A program made the position numbers and the translations under genes. Shown in pieces: positions 35,501 to 47,298 of a stretch of 64,000 bases of DNA (its first letter is position 1; the number at the start of each line of letters is the position of its first letter). The stretch covers positions 21,372,501-21,436,500 of the forward strand of contig NC_036447.1 in NCBI RefSeq assembly GCF_002775205.1, given 5' to 3'. This DNA is from Xiphophorus maculatus (Eukaryota; Chordata; Actinopteri; Cyprinodontiformes; Poeciliidae). Below the pieces are notes generated by a model. That model had not been told where the DNA came from. It worked only from the letters and a program-made list of their open reading frames with translations, and did not search any database.

Positions 35501-37839
35501 GGAACCACGGAGCCCTGGAGACGGTCTGAAAGACGTCCAATCGTTGGCCGTCCCCGAGCCTCTACACACCGAGGTCGTCCTGAGCACCCAGAGGAACCCG
35601 CCCACTAGATGCAGAAGTCTGTCTCTGAAGCTCGTTCAGATCATCGAACCGCGGCCGCTTCCGACCAGGAAGGTTCGGACGAGCCAGTCGGAGCCGCCCG
35701 CCGCCGCTCACAGTTCGGCTCAGATCTACGCGTATTTGTGCTGCGATCATGATTACTGCGGTTCTGCTGAGCGTTGTCCTCCACAAGCCCAGCAGCTGGC
35801 TGAAGCCGCCACAGAACCGGAGCGGACGGCGGATCAGGTTTCAGAGAACCGTCGATCGGATCAAACCAGGACGGGTTCAGAGACAGACACGAGTACAGAT
35901 GAAGCTCTGCGGTTTTCACCCAGAAAGGCTGCAGACAGGGGCGGCCGAGACGACAGCAGGGCGGCGCTGTGCGGTCTCCCGACTCCTCCACCCACTCCTC
36001 CTGGGAGGGGACGGAGCAGGAGGAGGTACCGGGTAAGGTCTCCTCGCTCGGACTCTGGCTCCAGCTCCTCGTCCTGCTCCTGCTCTCCAAAACGACCCAG
36101 GTGTTCCTCGTCTCTCGTCGTCCTCAGGTGTAACCGCCACCTTCTCTGACCTCACGTTGTTGTTCCTCATAGGATCCGGCGCCGGCGCTCAGAGAGCAGC
36201 TCCTGCTCGTCTTCCCCTTCCTCCTGCGCTTCGCCTCCTCGGCGTCACCGCGCGGCCCGATCAAGGTCCAGATCCAGGTCCTGGTCCCGGTCCAGATCCC
36301 GGTCATCTTCTCCACAAATATACCACAGGCGCTGGAGGGATGTGTCTGCGTGAGTTACTTTTCTTGATGAGTCCTCATCACACAGTAATGTGTAAAAGTC
36401 TTGGCTCGTCGTCAACGCAGGCAGACTTGATGTAAAAAATTCTCTTAAGTTTTATTTTGGTGATCTCCAAGGTTACACTGCTATTTTTAAAGGTAGTAAG
36501 GAAGCATGGCTGCTTTGAAGTGAGGTGTTAAACAGTGTATGGATGAAAACCTTCACACCGTTGTAGCTGTATGTTAAAAACAATCACAATGAGCTTCATG
36601 TTTTAAGTTTTGTTGTGTTCTCCTTCGCTGCAGCAGCAGGGAGTCCAGGCGGCGCAGCAGAGAACGGGAGATGAGGATTCAGAAACTCAAAGCCATAGTG
36701 GGTACATTTTCTTCCATATCATATTGTTATGTTTTTGTTCAGCGGGCTGAAAGTATGTTAATTTACGTGACCCAGGACGAACGCAGGGTGGTGTACGTCG
36801 GCCGGATCCGCAGAACGATGACGCATGATGAGCTGAGGGAACGTTTCTCTCAGTTCGGAGAGGTCGAGTGCGTGTCGCTTCACTTCAGAGATGGCAGGTC
36901 AGTTCTCAAAGTCACTCTCCCTCGTTTCTTTCACTTGTTGAATCGCATTAACATGAAACCATGGTTGGTCCCCACAGCGACCACTACGGCTTCGTGACTT
37001 TCTACAGCACAGAGGATGCGTTCGCAGCCATTGATAACGGCGGGAAGCTGAGACAACCCGATGAGCTGCCCTTTGACCTCTGCTTCGGTGGTCGGAGGCA
37101 GTTTTGTAATTCTGACTACGCTGATCTGGGTGAGAAGCATTGCCTTCTGGGAAAAAACCCCTGCGTTCAGTGACATTTCACTGTCATTTCTTTTAGCTTA
37201 ATTCCCAACATTAGAGATGGGGTATGTAACTTTAAAAAAAAAAAAAAGTTTTTAAAATTTTTTTTAAAAATGTTATGTTGTGACTGTGTAGTATGAGACA
37301 GATAATCTGAAGAAATCGAGCTCCTCCACCTACTATTACCATCTGAAGAAATGCTTCACTCAAAATCAATCGGGGCAAGGGGGAGGATCTTAGTGCTGTC
37401 GATCAATCTGGTGTACACACTACTCAATGCGTTAGTGGAGGCACAACTTCGCATTACAGGAAATCTGTTTACCCACCGTTATAAGCAGCTGTAGCGTAGC
37501 AGAGAAAATCTGGGATGGGTGAGCAGCACATGCACAAGCATAATTGACATCGCTGAGACCCTCCGCCTGGTTCTGACTTCTTCACAACATGGTGACAGTT
37601 TCAACAAATATGTGAAAATATATATATATTTTTTAAGTTACATACTGCTGCTTAAAAGGCAAAACAAACATCATTTGTATATTTTGGATCAGATAGTAAT
37701 TTTAAATGAATTTAACCTAAATTTACCTTCTTGTTCAGACGCTAACAGAGAGGCAGAGCCGCCGCCCCCCAGGAGCAGGTTTGAAGACCTGGACTTTGAC
37801 TCGCTGCTGAAACAGGCCCAGAGAGGACTGAAGAGGTAG
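29515..37839 (+). CDS. pprc1: PGC-1-related coactivator (PPRC1/PRC), 11 coding exons, about 1056 aa
   Basis: A nuclear coactivator of NRF-1/CREB-type factors and HCF-1 that raises nuclear genes for mitochondrial respiration. Exons: 29515-29595, 30442-30516, 31138-31308, 32847-34236, 34477-34530, 35344-36127, 36173-36349, 36634-36697, 36776-36897, 36978-37129, 37739-37839; phases agree and total 3171 nt. Family marks in order: N-terminal activation segment (ESLLCALTEMLD, then FSPFDVLPNTELL, exon 3), LMHPYC (about residue 181), an SLxEYRQLR block, DLTSLLEQF (exon 5), HCF-1-type tetrapeptide DHDY (725-728), an Arg/Ser-rich region (exon 7), an RRM (about 935-1010, with HYGFVTFY) and the C-terminus FEDLDFDSLLKQAQRGLKR. 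It is shorter than human PRC (about 1660), mostly in the proline-rich middle. An in-frame ATG at 29500 could add five residues; 29515 matches the MAAR start of the human protein. Confidence 0.95.
32050..32680. mobile_element. probable non-autonomous DNA transposon in pprc1 intron 3
   Basis: The run from GGGGACCAAAGTTGCAACAA (about 32081) through CTGTGGTGGCGCTGCAC (about 32193) to CAAACAAACCGGACTTTCTA (about 32645) resembles a dispersed fish element with no coding capacity. The central part is shared with 16206-16300 in this same window. Ends and family (PIF/Harbinger or hAT) could not be settled. Confidence 0.45.
34870..35040. mobile_element. Tc1-like transposon fragment in pprc1 intron 5
   Basis: TTCCACCTGAGCTGTTGATC followed by TCCTCCAGAGTTACCATTTG resembles antisense Tc1 transposase DNA (the helix-turn-helix-coding part) of a common fish family. 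Short and degraded. Confidence 0.5.
37260..37560. repeat. probable interspersed repeat in pprc1 intron 10
   Basis: The text around CACTCAAAATCAATCGGGGC and CACATGCACAAGCATAATTG resembles a dispersed fish sequence that recurs in introns, but the family is not identified and no terminal repeats were established. Confidence 0.3.
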
Positions 37840-38154
37840 CAGAGCCAAGTGCAGCACCAGGATGAAGATCATCCAGAGAGACTTTCTGGAGCCCAGAGCA
37901 TCAATCTCACAATAATGTAGCAAAGTCTTTTTTGTTTTATTACTTTTGTTTTGGGTGTTTCCAGGTTTGAATGAATAAGCTGAACACGTTTGCATTTATT
38001 GATTTGTACATGGCAATACAGCACTGATTGTACAGTTTTTCAGGTGGAATGTTGAACAGCATCATTATGTAGCGCTCTGGCACTGAATATGTTTTATTGC
38101 ATGTTTGTTACATTCCAACACACAAAGTTACATGTTTAAAGTTTTCTATATCAA

Positions 38155-38160
38155 AATAAA
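38155..38160 (+). terminator. pprc1 polyadenylation signal
   Basis: AATAAA about 316 bp after the pprc1 stop codon, followed by a T/GT-rich stretch (ATGTTTTATTGTTTC), as expected for cleavage and polyadenylation. Confidence 0.65.
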
Positions 38161-38439
38161 TATGTTTTATTGTTTCTATTCTGGGTATTTCTTCCTACGG
38201 TCTTTAGTTTCCCCGTGAAACATCCCTGCTTGACTCCCTTTCATTTACCTCAAAAGTTAGACGTAGGAATATAGATTTTGATTTTATGTTTTTCCTAGGA
38301 TGGAGACAGAAAACTGAAAATGGGAACGTATTAACCTTTAAAAGTGTAATTATGGTTCCACTATCTAAAAGATGCATAAAAGCTTGACCTTTCCTAAACC
38401 ATTAAATTGCAGCTCTGATTAGTCTCAACTGAAACTCCT

Positions 38440-38761
38440 CCCACTCTCGTTTCGTCATCATTAATGGCCGGCTCTCCTAACGGCTGACTGTGATGGAACG
38501 CACCTTCTGTCTTGAAGACGCGCACCCGCTGGCAGGAAGGAAGAGCGGAGGAGAGTTTGTCGGTCAGACCGGATGTTTACTAGTGTGAAGTTGCTCAGCA
38601 ACCGTACAGCTGGGCGAATCAGGTCTGTTTACTCATGCTGCAATAAGACGGTGCCATAAACCAGTGGATGAAAAGCAAAGGTTAGGGAGCAGAGCCATGC
38701 CATTTCCGTCTTGAGCTCCATCTGAACAAGAGGCGAGAAGGTTGTGTGTTACACCGAGGAC
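38440..38761 (+). promoter_or_regulatory. oga-like promoter / 5' UTR
   Basis: Between the pprc1 polyadenylation signal and the oga-like start, with raised CpG around 38440-38600 (GACGCGCACCCGC). The intergenic gap is under 650 bp, so any promoter must be compact. No TATA box is evident. Confidence 0.5.
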
Positions 38762-39273
38762 ATGTCCACACCTGGCAGGGACGAGAGACCCTTCATCAGT
38801 GGGGTGGTGGAAGGTGAGATAATTAATCAATCCTGGTATATATTAGACTCCTCTCGTGGATTTATCGGACGAATAAATCAACATAGATTTACCTCCTGGT
38901 GCATCTGCTGGTTCTTTATAGTAGGCTGTTATTTATTGTTTGTGGCAATAATATGAATTAAAGCTTAAATTTGCTGGATGCAGGGTTTTATGGGCGGCCA
39001 TGGACTATGGAGCAGAGAACAGAGCTCTTTAAAAGGTGAGTGTAATAAAACAAGACTGCTGCTGGGAGTTTTCATACTGAGGAACAGGGCCGCATTTACA
39101 AGGTGGTGGGCCCTGGGCTGGAGCTGTTTGGTCCCCAATTCACTAAGGATTTTTTTTTTTCCAAATTAAATTACAGTACATTAAAAGCTCATACTTCAAA
39201 TAGGCAGATATGAAGTCCAGCCAATAACTTCATGTTGTTTCCAAAGAAATTGACTATACCTTTTATGATTTTC

Positions 39274-39305
<32 letters not shown>

Positions 39306-42300
39306 CCCTCATCTTTCTTGTCTCCTTAAATATTGTGGCCCTGGGCTGCTGCCCCTACAAGTCCTTTTCCAATGTCTGACCCAGCTGAGGGATAATGATG
39401 CATTGTTCTATCATATAGTGACATTTAAAACTGCATTTAATGCAAGATATAATGATTTTGTGTCACTGAGGCAGCCATGCATACCTCATCATATCTGCAG
39501 AGCAATCTGTAATTTAATCATTTTTGTTTTCCCCAGGGAGCACAAGTGGGGCCTGAACACCTACCTGTACGCTCCCAAGGACGACTACAAACACCGGATG
39601 TATTGGAGAGAATTATACTCTCCTGAGGAGGCAGGTCAGTTTCGTGCATTCATCCGATGTCTGTGCCCACTACCATTGAGGAGCGGCGGGGTACGACACA
39701 GATACACGCCCTCATAACTAAGGGCAATTTAGAGAAGCTGGTAAAAGTGTGCGAAAACCCCTAAACAAAGCTGTTATTGCAGTAGAATAATTAACAATTC
39801 TGAAAAATCCCATCTTGACAATTGTTTTGTTTTTCTATGAACTTTTCAATTCACTCATGCTACACTTGGCATCTTTGTTGCAGGCTTTTATATCAAGAAG
39901 CTCTAAATTATAAATCCATATCTTTTTGTTATGAAAGATTCATAATTTCTCTTCAAAATGGGAAACGCAAGACAAGAAAAAAGTTTTAGTGCTCGTCTTT
40001 ACAAGTAAGGCAAAGTGTACAAGAAAATGGCTTCTCTCCAAACTTTTTTTATATTTGAAGTTTTAAATCGTTACACCAAGAGGACAAGATTAAACTTTCT
40101 CACAATGAAGACTTCAGGTGGGCTGCTGCCTAAACGCTCAGCTTTGATCTTCGAGAATAAGGTTGTGAAAAACACCTCATTCCTAGTGTAATGTACAACG
40201 GAGGATCCGTGATGCTGTGGGGCTGTTTCTCTTTTTCTTGAAAACCTGCTAGCATTTGACAGTTGGCTGTAAATGGAGCACCGACTGCAGGATAGTGTTA
40301 CTAAATGTATGGCCGCATCGACACAGAAATGATTTACCAGACACAGAAAGCAGCCATCTTCAAGGGTCAGCTGCAGGCCTAATTCAAAGTCCCACTCTGA
40401 GTCCTCTTTATCTCTATGGAGACGGTGTTTAAACGCTAAGCTTGGTGCATCTCTGCTCGTTATCAAGGATGTTTCACCTTAAAGTTTGATGTTTAACCCT
40501 CTGAATTTATTGTCTAATCTCAGGATAACCCTTCAGGTTTTACTGCCTCGTTATTCTTACAAAAATGCCTCTTGTGGCCTGACCTCATCTTTGGACATTG
40601 TCAGGAAGTGTGCTAAAGCTAATCTGTGTTGGTAACTGTCAAGACAAATCAGGGAAGCTGCCTCCATCTTTTCCCTTTCTCCTAGAGCAACTGGTGGCCC
40701 TGATTTCAGCAGCCGAAAAGAATCGGGTTGAGTTCATCTACGCGATCTCTCCGGGTCTGGACATCACCTTCTCCAACCCCAGGGAGGTCGCAGCTCTCAA
40801 GAGGAAGCTGGATCAGGTAGGACTTTGGCAGCCGAGGCGCAGGGTGGAGCAGGCTAGATGAAACCGCTGACTGTATCTAGCTTTATGGTTCCTGGAGCAT
40901 TTATTTTACGAGTGGGCATAAAACCTTTAACTTTTATACCTTTTGAGTTACAGTGCCTGAACTGCCTCCCAGCTCAAAGTTTTTCCTCATATTGCATCCA
41001 CAAACATGGAAGATGGAGCTGAAAACAAGTCAGTCATGGAAGAAAACCAGTTGGAGTTTTTAGCAGGATGACAACCCTAAAGGCAGAGAACTGAGCTAGT
41101 TCAGATCGAAGCATATTTGTGTTAGAATGGCCCAGTCAAAGATCAAATGCTTGAGAATAAAAAAAAAACGATGGTTGCAGACAGTCTGCACAACCCAACA
41201 TATTTGTAATGGAGAAATGAGCAAAAATTTCAGTCTCTAGATGTGTAAAGTTTATAAATCCCGACTTCAAAAAGACTTTCTAATTGGAGCCAAAAGCAGA
41301 CCTACAAAGTACTGAATTAGACAGTGGAATAGAAAACTAACAATGAAGGGTGTGAATACTTTTAGAAGGCGGTGTTCTTACCCCTTGTAGACTCAAAACT
41401 CTTCCTGTCCTGATTCAACCAGAAGATTAAAAATATCTTTATGTAACTGTCTGCTTGACGGCAGAAACAAGTTTTTTGGGTTTTTTCCATCAAATTGTAA
41501 ACAAGTGCAGTCAATAAATTCACAGTGTGGTAGTTCCTCTTTTTATGACGGCAACAAGCAGCCAAAGTCGTTCGGATTTAGTGAGTTCATCCTGCTGAGC
41601 GACCCAGCGTGTTTAAACAGCTGTTGTGTTTCAGGTGAAGGAGTTCGGCTGCAGGTCCTTCTCGTTGCTCTTTGACGACATTGAGACTGAGATGTGTCCA
41701 GCGGACAAGCAGGCCTTCAGCTCCTTCGCCCACGCCCAGGTGGCCATCACCAACGAGGTGTACCAGCACTTGAGAGACGCCAAGACCTTCCTCTTCTGCC
41801 CAACAGGTCAGGCTCCTCTAAAGCAGCAAATAATGCTAAATTGTGATGTTTTTATCCCCGGCTTCTGACTTGTTTTGGGTCTCCAGACTACTGCACTGCT
41901 TTCTGCAACCCCAATGTGCCTCAATCCTCATATCTGCAGACCGTTGGGGAAAAGCTCCTGCCTGGGATTGACATACTGTGGACTGGTGGGGCTATAGTCG
42001 GTTTATTTCCACGTGTATCGGGTCAGAGATCGGGTCCATCTATTCAGTTTTTTTTGCTGTTGTTTCTCAGGTCCGAAAGTGGTGTCCAACAAAATCTCAG
42101 TTGAATCCATAGAGGAAGTGACGGCGGTCCTGAAGAGGGCGCCGGTCATCTGGGACAATATTCATGCCAATGACTATGATCCTCAGCGGCTCTTCCTGGG
42201 ACCATATAAGGTATTCATCAGCAGAATCATCTCTGCTGCCTGTATGAGCTCGTTAATGATCGGCTTTACTCCATCTTTGTAAAGGATCGACCCACTGAGC

Positions 42301-45300
42301 TGATTCCTAAACTGAGAGGCGTGCTCACAAACCCCAACTGTGAGTTTTACCTAAACTTCGTGGCCATCCACACTTTGGCAACATGGTGTAGATCTTCAGC
42401 TACTGGAGGAGGAAGTGATGTGGAAATGGGTGAGTTCTGCTTTTTGTCTTGTATTTGGGTGAGATGTAGGGGTACTGGGTTACATCTAAAGGTAAACTGG
42501 ACACTCCTGGTTTATGACCCCTTCAAAAATCATCAGCGTTTTCTTCATTAAACCCACTAAGGAGTAGTAAAATTATATTGAAAAAAAAACAAAAAACATT
42601 TTATACATTGTAGTGTCCAAATACTAAACCAGAGATGAGTTTTCAGGTATGACTGAACAGCCTTTTTGTTAAGGAAGATTGGAAAATTCAAACATCTTTG
42701 AAGCTTTGGACACTAAGGTATTCATAAAATGTGTGTGTTTTTTTTTTTTTTTTAGAGAAGCAAGCCTCGTGCTTTCATTAGATTCTCCTATAGTCCTGTG
42801 GGGCTTCTTTACTACATGCAATGTCTGCAGAAGAAGAGGAAGTAGGGTAACTGTGCCTATGGTGACACTTTTAAGATCGAGACAATGAGAAGACTGGTTA
42901 CAAAATCCATACCTTTTTAAGAAAGTTATAAATAGGGAAAAAACACAAAAGTCTGGATTGATCTCTAATCATCATTTGAATGAGGTACATCTATGTGTCA
43001 GTTAAATAACAGTGTAGTTTGACCCTGAGAACGACCTTCCCTGTTTCTGCCTCCAGGCTACAGCCCTCAGGGAGCCCTGGCTCTGGCCCTCTCAGACTGG
43101 CTGCAGGAGTTCATGAGCGCAGATCAGCCGGGAGGTAGAGTACAGCCAGAGTTTACCTCCATTAACTCAAAATTCAGGAAAACCAACGAGACAGGAATCC
43201 AATCGGCTCATGCCTGCAGGTGCTTGTCGGTCGGCTCGCCTCAGAAAAGCGCTGCCGGACGAGGAGCCCATGCAGACGGACGTGGCTGAGAGCCTCTACG
43301 TTCCCGGACCTGGAGACAACCCGCTGTACACGGCCGAGCCGCTGACTCTGGACGACCTGGACCTGCTGTCGGACCTCTTCTACCTGCCATACGAGCACGG
43401 GGCCACGGCCAGGAGCATGCTGGAGGAGCTGGACTGGCTCAAAACCCACCGAGAGGCTGCCGCAGCGCAGACGGAAGAGGTAGGGTAGGGTTTTTTTAAA
43501 CACTTCCTGGAGCATCCCAGTTCTCCTCATGAAATATTTTGATTTCAGTGGCGCGGCCGGGCAGGGAAGTTCGACGGCATGTGCGACGCGGTGGTGCAGA
43601 TGTTCAACCGTCTGTCCAACGCCCCGAACCGCAGCGTTTTGTACGACCTCTACAACTACATCTGCGACATCAAGAGCGGCGTCGGACTGGCTCGAGCCTA
43701 CGTCAAGACTCTCGGTGGGAAAACGTTTTCTGCTAGAAGGACAATTAGCAGGCAGGATGCATAATGAGAATGATCAAAATTTATAAAAGTTTCACGTCAT
43801 TAGAAGTTTATTTTATTAATATCTTTTAAAGACCTCACTCGTATATTTTATATATTTTTTTATTACAGTTCAAGTTTTTATTTGTGTTGATTAAAAATAA
43901 AAAAAATTTGTCTCTCTAAAATTGTTATATTGCTTAAGGCTATTGGGCTGGGCATTTATTGTGACGTGTATCATTTATTGCGATGAATCACAACAAGAAT
44001 TTAGATTTATCCAATTAAGCTTAGAACCGCCCAAAACTGTCCATATTGTCAGGATTGTTAGCTTTACTATTTTATCCTCTGTTTGTTCAATAAGAGCATC
44101 AATAAATTTTAGAATATGATTAAATGCAGGTACTGGGTGCAATTTAGTGATACAAAACACAAATCTTTGTGACTAGTGTCCCAAAAAGCCTTATTAAAAC
44201 TGGTAATGTTTTTCAAGAGCAGGATTTGTTTGTTTGTCAACCCATTATTGCTGTGCCAAGTGGTCACAGCCCTGCAGTTCCCTTGACAACAACATACAGA
44301 TTATGTGTGGGGTTAAAGGTCAGGGAATTTGGAGAGGTACCAAGTGCTGCTGGAAGATGAAATCAGCATCTCCATAAAGCTTGAGCAGAAATGGACTCCA
44401 TAAAACAAAGTGGACCAACACCAGCTGATGACATGGCACCTAAAATCATCACCAGCTGTGGAAACGTCACACTGGACTTCAAGTTCTTTCTCTGGAGCTT
44501 CAAGTCCAGATAAAATGCTAAGTTTTCTTCCATCAAGAAGATTACCAAATGTTTTCCTTTCACTAAACTTTTCATTACTTTGCTTGGATACCAAACTGTG
44601 AAATGGCAGCCTGTTTTAGCAAAGACTGTTTATGGCTCACTCTTCAAGTTCAGTGTCTTCCCCATAATAAATATAGGCTATAACATAAAACCTGTTTTGA
44701 GAAAGCTGTTTTATTTTCATTAACTGTGAATCACCGTTATCAAAATTAACCAAAATTATAAAAACTGTACATGTTAGCTGGCGAGTTGCTGTTTATTAAA
44801 GAGAAGTGTGTTGTTTATATCGTGTGTTTATTTCCACAGGAGGTCAGGATCAACCCTCCGCTCAGATACTGACCGACGATCCGGAGCCGTGGGGCTTCAG
44901 AGGAGGTCTCTCCGGAGAGTTCCAGGTAACCAAACCAGGGTAGTGACTTCTTCCAAAATAATATTCAGTAATGACTCGATGCCTGCAGGAAATGAGGAAA
45001 CTGAAGTTGGAGAAAGTCAAAGTTAAAATGTTAGTTTGAATTTGCAGAGGATGCTTCCAGGACATGGCAACAGGGATCTGTTTAAACATCCTCCCATGAC
45101 TGCAGTTTACTGCATACGTCCTTACTGCAGCGACGACAAGGTGAGGTCCGTCACCGAGGCACCGTTTGGGTTGTATTTGAAATATGACCTAACATGAAAA
45201 CTGTTCTGTTAGGCTGAGGTGCAGAAGATTTTTAAGGAGATGCGGAGAAGAGACGAACAAAGCCCCAAACTCATCAGTGACTGGTAAGAAGAAGTCCCCA

Positions 45301-47051
45301 AAAAATATTTGGTTTTGTTTCCTAACCCTACATATTCTCAAACTAGATATAAAATATAGTTCAGTTTAAGATTTGATCATTCCAAAGAACTAGAAAAACA
45401 ATAGCCAACTCAGATATTTTTTGTTAATTAGAGTTTTAGACTTTGTTTTCCTAAATCTGTACTTTGAAAGATGTGAATTTGGGACAGAATAATTTCTCTT
45501 CCTTTTTTTAAGAATTGCTCATGTTTGAGAAGATAATGGATGAATTACCTTTTCTTTGTACTTCCCTCCGTAAGGATACTTCCATTCTTCATTTTACCCA
45601 GTTTATTTTTTTCTTTTTGAACTTTTCATTTCAGGCTAATATCTTGACAGTTATTTATCAAGTCTGAAATGATAAAATATTCACACAAAAAACAAGAACA
45701 AAGCAGCTGGGAGCTGCCAGTTAGCCATCAGTGATGAGTGTTTGTGCTGTAAATATTTCCTCTTGTCCTGTGAGCTGTGTCTTAATGTGCTCTGCTGGCC
45801 GTCTGCAGCCTGTCCTTGGGGGACGTAGCCCCCTCTCCACAGTGCGCTCTTGTTGTGGAGGATGATATCGGGGTCTGTGGATATGCGCTGGCACTCACCG
45901 ATGCCAAACAAGCTGCAGGCACAGAGCAGGTGGTCAAAACTTAAGATCCCAGTTTTAGTTTCTACAACAGTTGGTGGAAATAAGCAAAGTGTGACTTGAC
46001 CGAATGTTGCGTTGTGGTTCCAGAGGCCAGGAGGTGACACCTTGTTAAAGGATTACCCCTCCCTGGTTGTGGTCCAAGTGCTGCCTCGGGTCACTGATCC
46101 ATCCCCGGCCAGGCGTATGGTCACTCAGCTGCTGTCCTCCATCAGGAGCAGCGGTAAGTCGCTCTGACTCAAAGCTCTGAGTGCTGGTCAGTAAAACTCA
46201 ATCTTTTTGGGTCTACAGGTTTACCCCAAGGAAAATCTGCCCAGCTCCGTTGCTGCTGCTTTACTTTACATGAGTCGTGATCAGAGTTGGGTAGTAAATA
46301 GTTGCGTTCTTTCTGGAAAAAATTTACTTGTAGGAGTATTATTACTCTATACTTTTTACTTTTACTTGAGTAATTTTAGTGTGAAGTATTGCTACTCTTA
46401 CCCTTCCCATTAGTTAAAACAAGCTAATGGAGAATTAGCTTGTTTTAACTTTAAAAGTCACCAGATATACACCTGCCGTTTTTGTTAAAGTTTTATATTG
46501 AGTAAAATCTTTTTGGAAAAATGTTTTTGTTTTTTGTAAATTTTTTTAGATTTTCATTTTGGTCCTTAAAACTAGAATTTCCACATAATATATTTTGGTT
46601 CATTTTAGGTCATTTTTTGATATTAAATTATTGATGTTTTGATAGTTACTCAGTACTTGAGTAGTCGTTTTACCAAATACTTCTTTACTCTTACTTGGGT
46701 AATGTCTTGGATGGCTGCTTTTTACTTTTACTACAGTAAAAGCATGTTGTAATTCTGCTACTGCCTCTGATCCTGATCACTGTCACCTTACCTTTAAAAC
46801 TAGACCTGCCTGAATGTGTACTCCTGAATTGAAAGTATTTTTTTTAATTTACCCCCCGGTGTATTTGATCAAAGATAGACTCTTATTGACTCTCTGTTTA
46901 ACCTTCAGGCTCCAGAGGAGTTTTCTGCGAGCTGAGGCAGAGCGACCGGAGGATGCTCGACTTCTACTCTAAACTCGGCTCCTTCAAGCACGTTGCCGTG
47001 GACAAGAGTCTGCCTCAGGATGCCGTCGTCATGGCAACAAAGTTCCAGTAA
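38762..47051 (+). CDS. oga-like: protein O-GlcNAcase-like, compact form, 17 coding exons, about 678 aa
   Basis: Removes O-GlcNAc from Ser/Thr of nuclear and cytosolic proteins (GH84). Exons: 38762-38813, 38984-39035, 39537-39634, 40686-40816, 41635-41806, 41887-41985, 42071-42210, 42285-42429, 43057-43134, 43220-43479, 43549-43714, 44840-44925, 45048-45140, 45213-45283, 45809-45929, 46024-46153, 46909-47051; phases agree (2037 nt). The catalytic domain opens GVVEGFYGRPW. Active-site residues all sit at human number minus 49: K49 (K98), D125/D126 (catalytic D174/D175), N231, D236, N264 (N313). The stalk ([16 protein letters not shown]) and the acetyltransferase-like C-terminus ([18 protein letters not shown]) follow. 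Human OGA has about 916 residues. Here the acidic disordered linker is cut to roughly 30 residues and part of the C-terminal domain is missing. Probably a teleost duplicate; likely active from its residues. Confidence 0.93.
39279..39305. repeat. poly-A tract
   Basis: An uninterrupted run of about 27 A in oga-like intron 2. It may be the tail of a retroposed fragment, but no element was recognised next to it. Confidence 0.9.
40090..40460. mobile_element. Tc1-like transposon fragment in oga-like intron 3
   Basis: GGATCCGTGATGCTGTGGGG and surrounding text resemble transposase DNA of a Tc1 family, with further degraded sequence to about 40460. Frames are broken. Confidence 0.45.
40950..41370 (+). 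mobile_element. Tc1-like transposon fragment in oga-like intron 4
   Basis: GATGACAACCCTAAAGGCAG, GAATGGCCCAGTCAAAGATC, AATTTCAGTCTCTAGATGTG and, near the end, AGGGTGTGAATACTTTTAGA resemble the C-terminal transposase region and end of a common fish Tc1 element. Internal deletions are evident. Confidence 0.6.
44170..44600. repeat. teleost interspersed repeat in oga-like intron 11
   Basis: GCTGGAAGATGAAATCAGCA, AAGTGGACCAACACCAGCTG and CACACTGGACTTCAAGTTC form a string that I recognise as a dispersed sequence of fish genomes. Family not certain; no coding capacity. Confidence 0.5.
46282..46769. mobile_element. hAT-like MITE in oga-like intron 16
   Basis: Starts CAGAGTTGGGTAGTAAA and ends CTACTGCCTCTG, giving short CAGAG/CTCTG inverted termini. 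The interior is full of TACTTTTACTTGAGTA-type words typical of a widespread fish hAT-derived MITE. The flanking octamers GTCGTGAT and ATCCTGAT agree at 6 of 8 positions, compatible with an old 8-bp target duplication. Non-coding. Confidence 0.7.
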
Positions 47052-47158
47052 CGCGAAAGCATTCAGGATGTCGGTAAACGACACTCATCAGTTTGAATCA
47101 AGTCTTTCGCCTTGTCTTTAACATTTTGTCAACGTTATCTCTGTAAGGATATTTTTTC

Positions 47159-47164
47159 AATAAA
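47159..47164 (+). terminator. oga-like polyadenylation signal
   Basis: AATAAA about 108 bp after the oga-like stop, the only close match downstream before the CA array at 47222. Confidence 0.65.
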
Positions 47165-47221
47165 CTGGAAACGTCCACAGTGAATCGTTGGCGTTCCTGA
47201 CATTTATCAAAGCGACACATT

Positions 47222-47245
47222 CACACACACACACCCACACACACG

Positions 47246-47276
<31 letters not shown>

Positions 47277-47298
47277 ACACACACACACACACACACAC
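47222..47298. repeat. CA microsatellite (imperfect)
   Basis: (CA)n with several G and C interruptions, just past the oga-like 3' end. It sits in the 47.2-49.3 kb gap between the convergent oga-like and cant1 genes. That gap otherwise shows only a Tc1-like remnant and AT-rich DNA, part of it presumably cant1 3' UTR. Confidence 0.93.
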
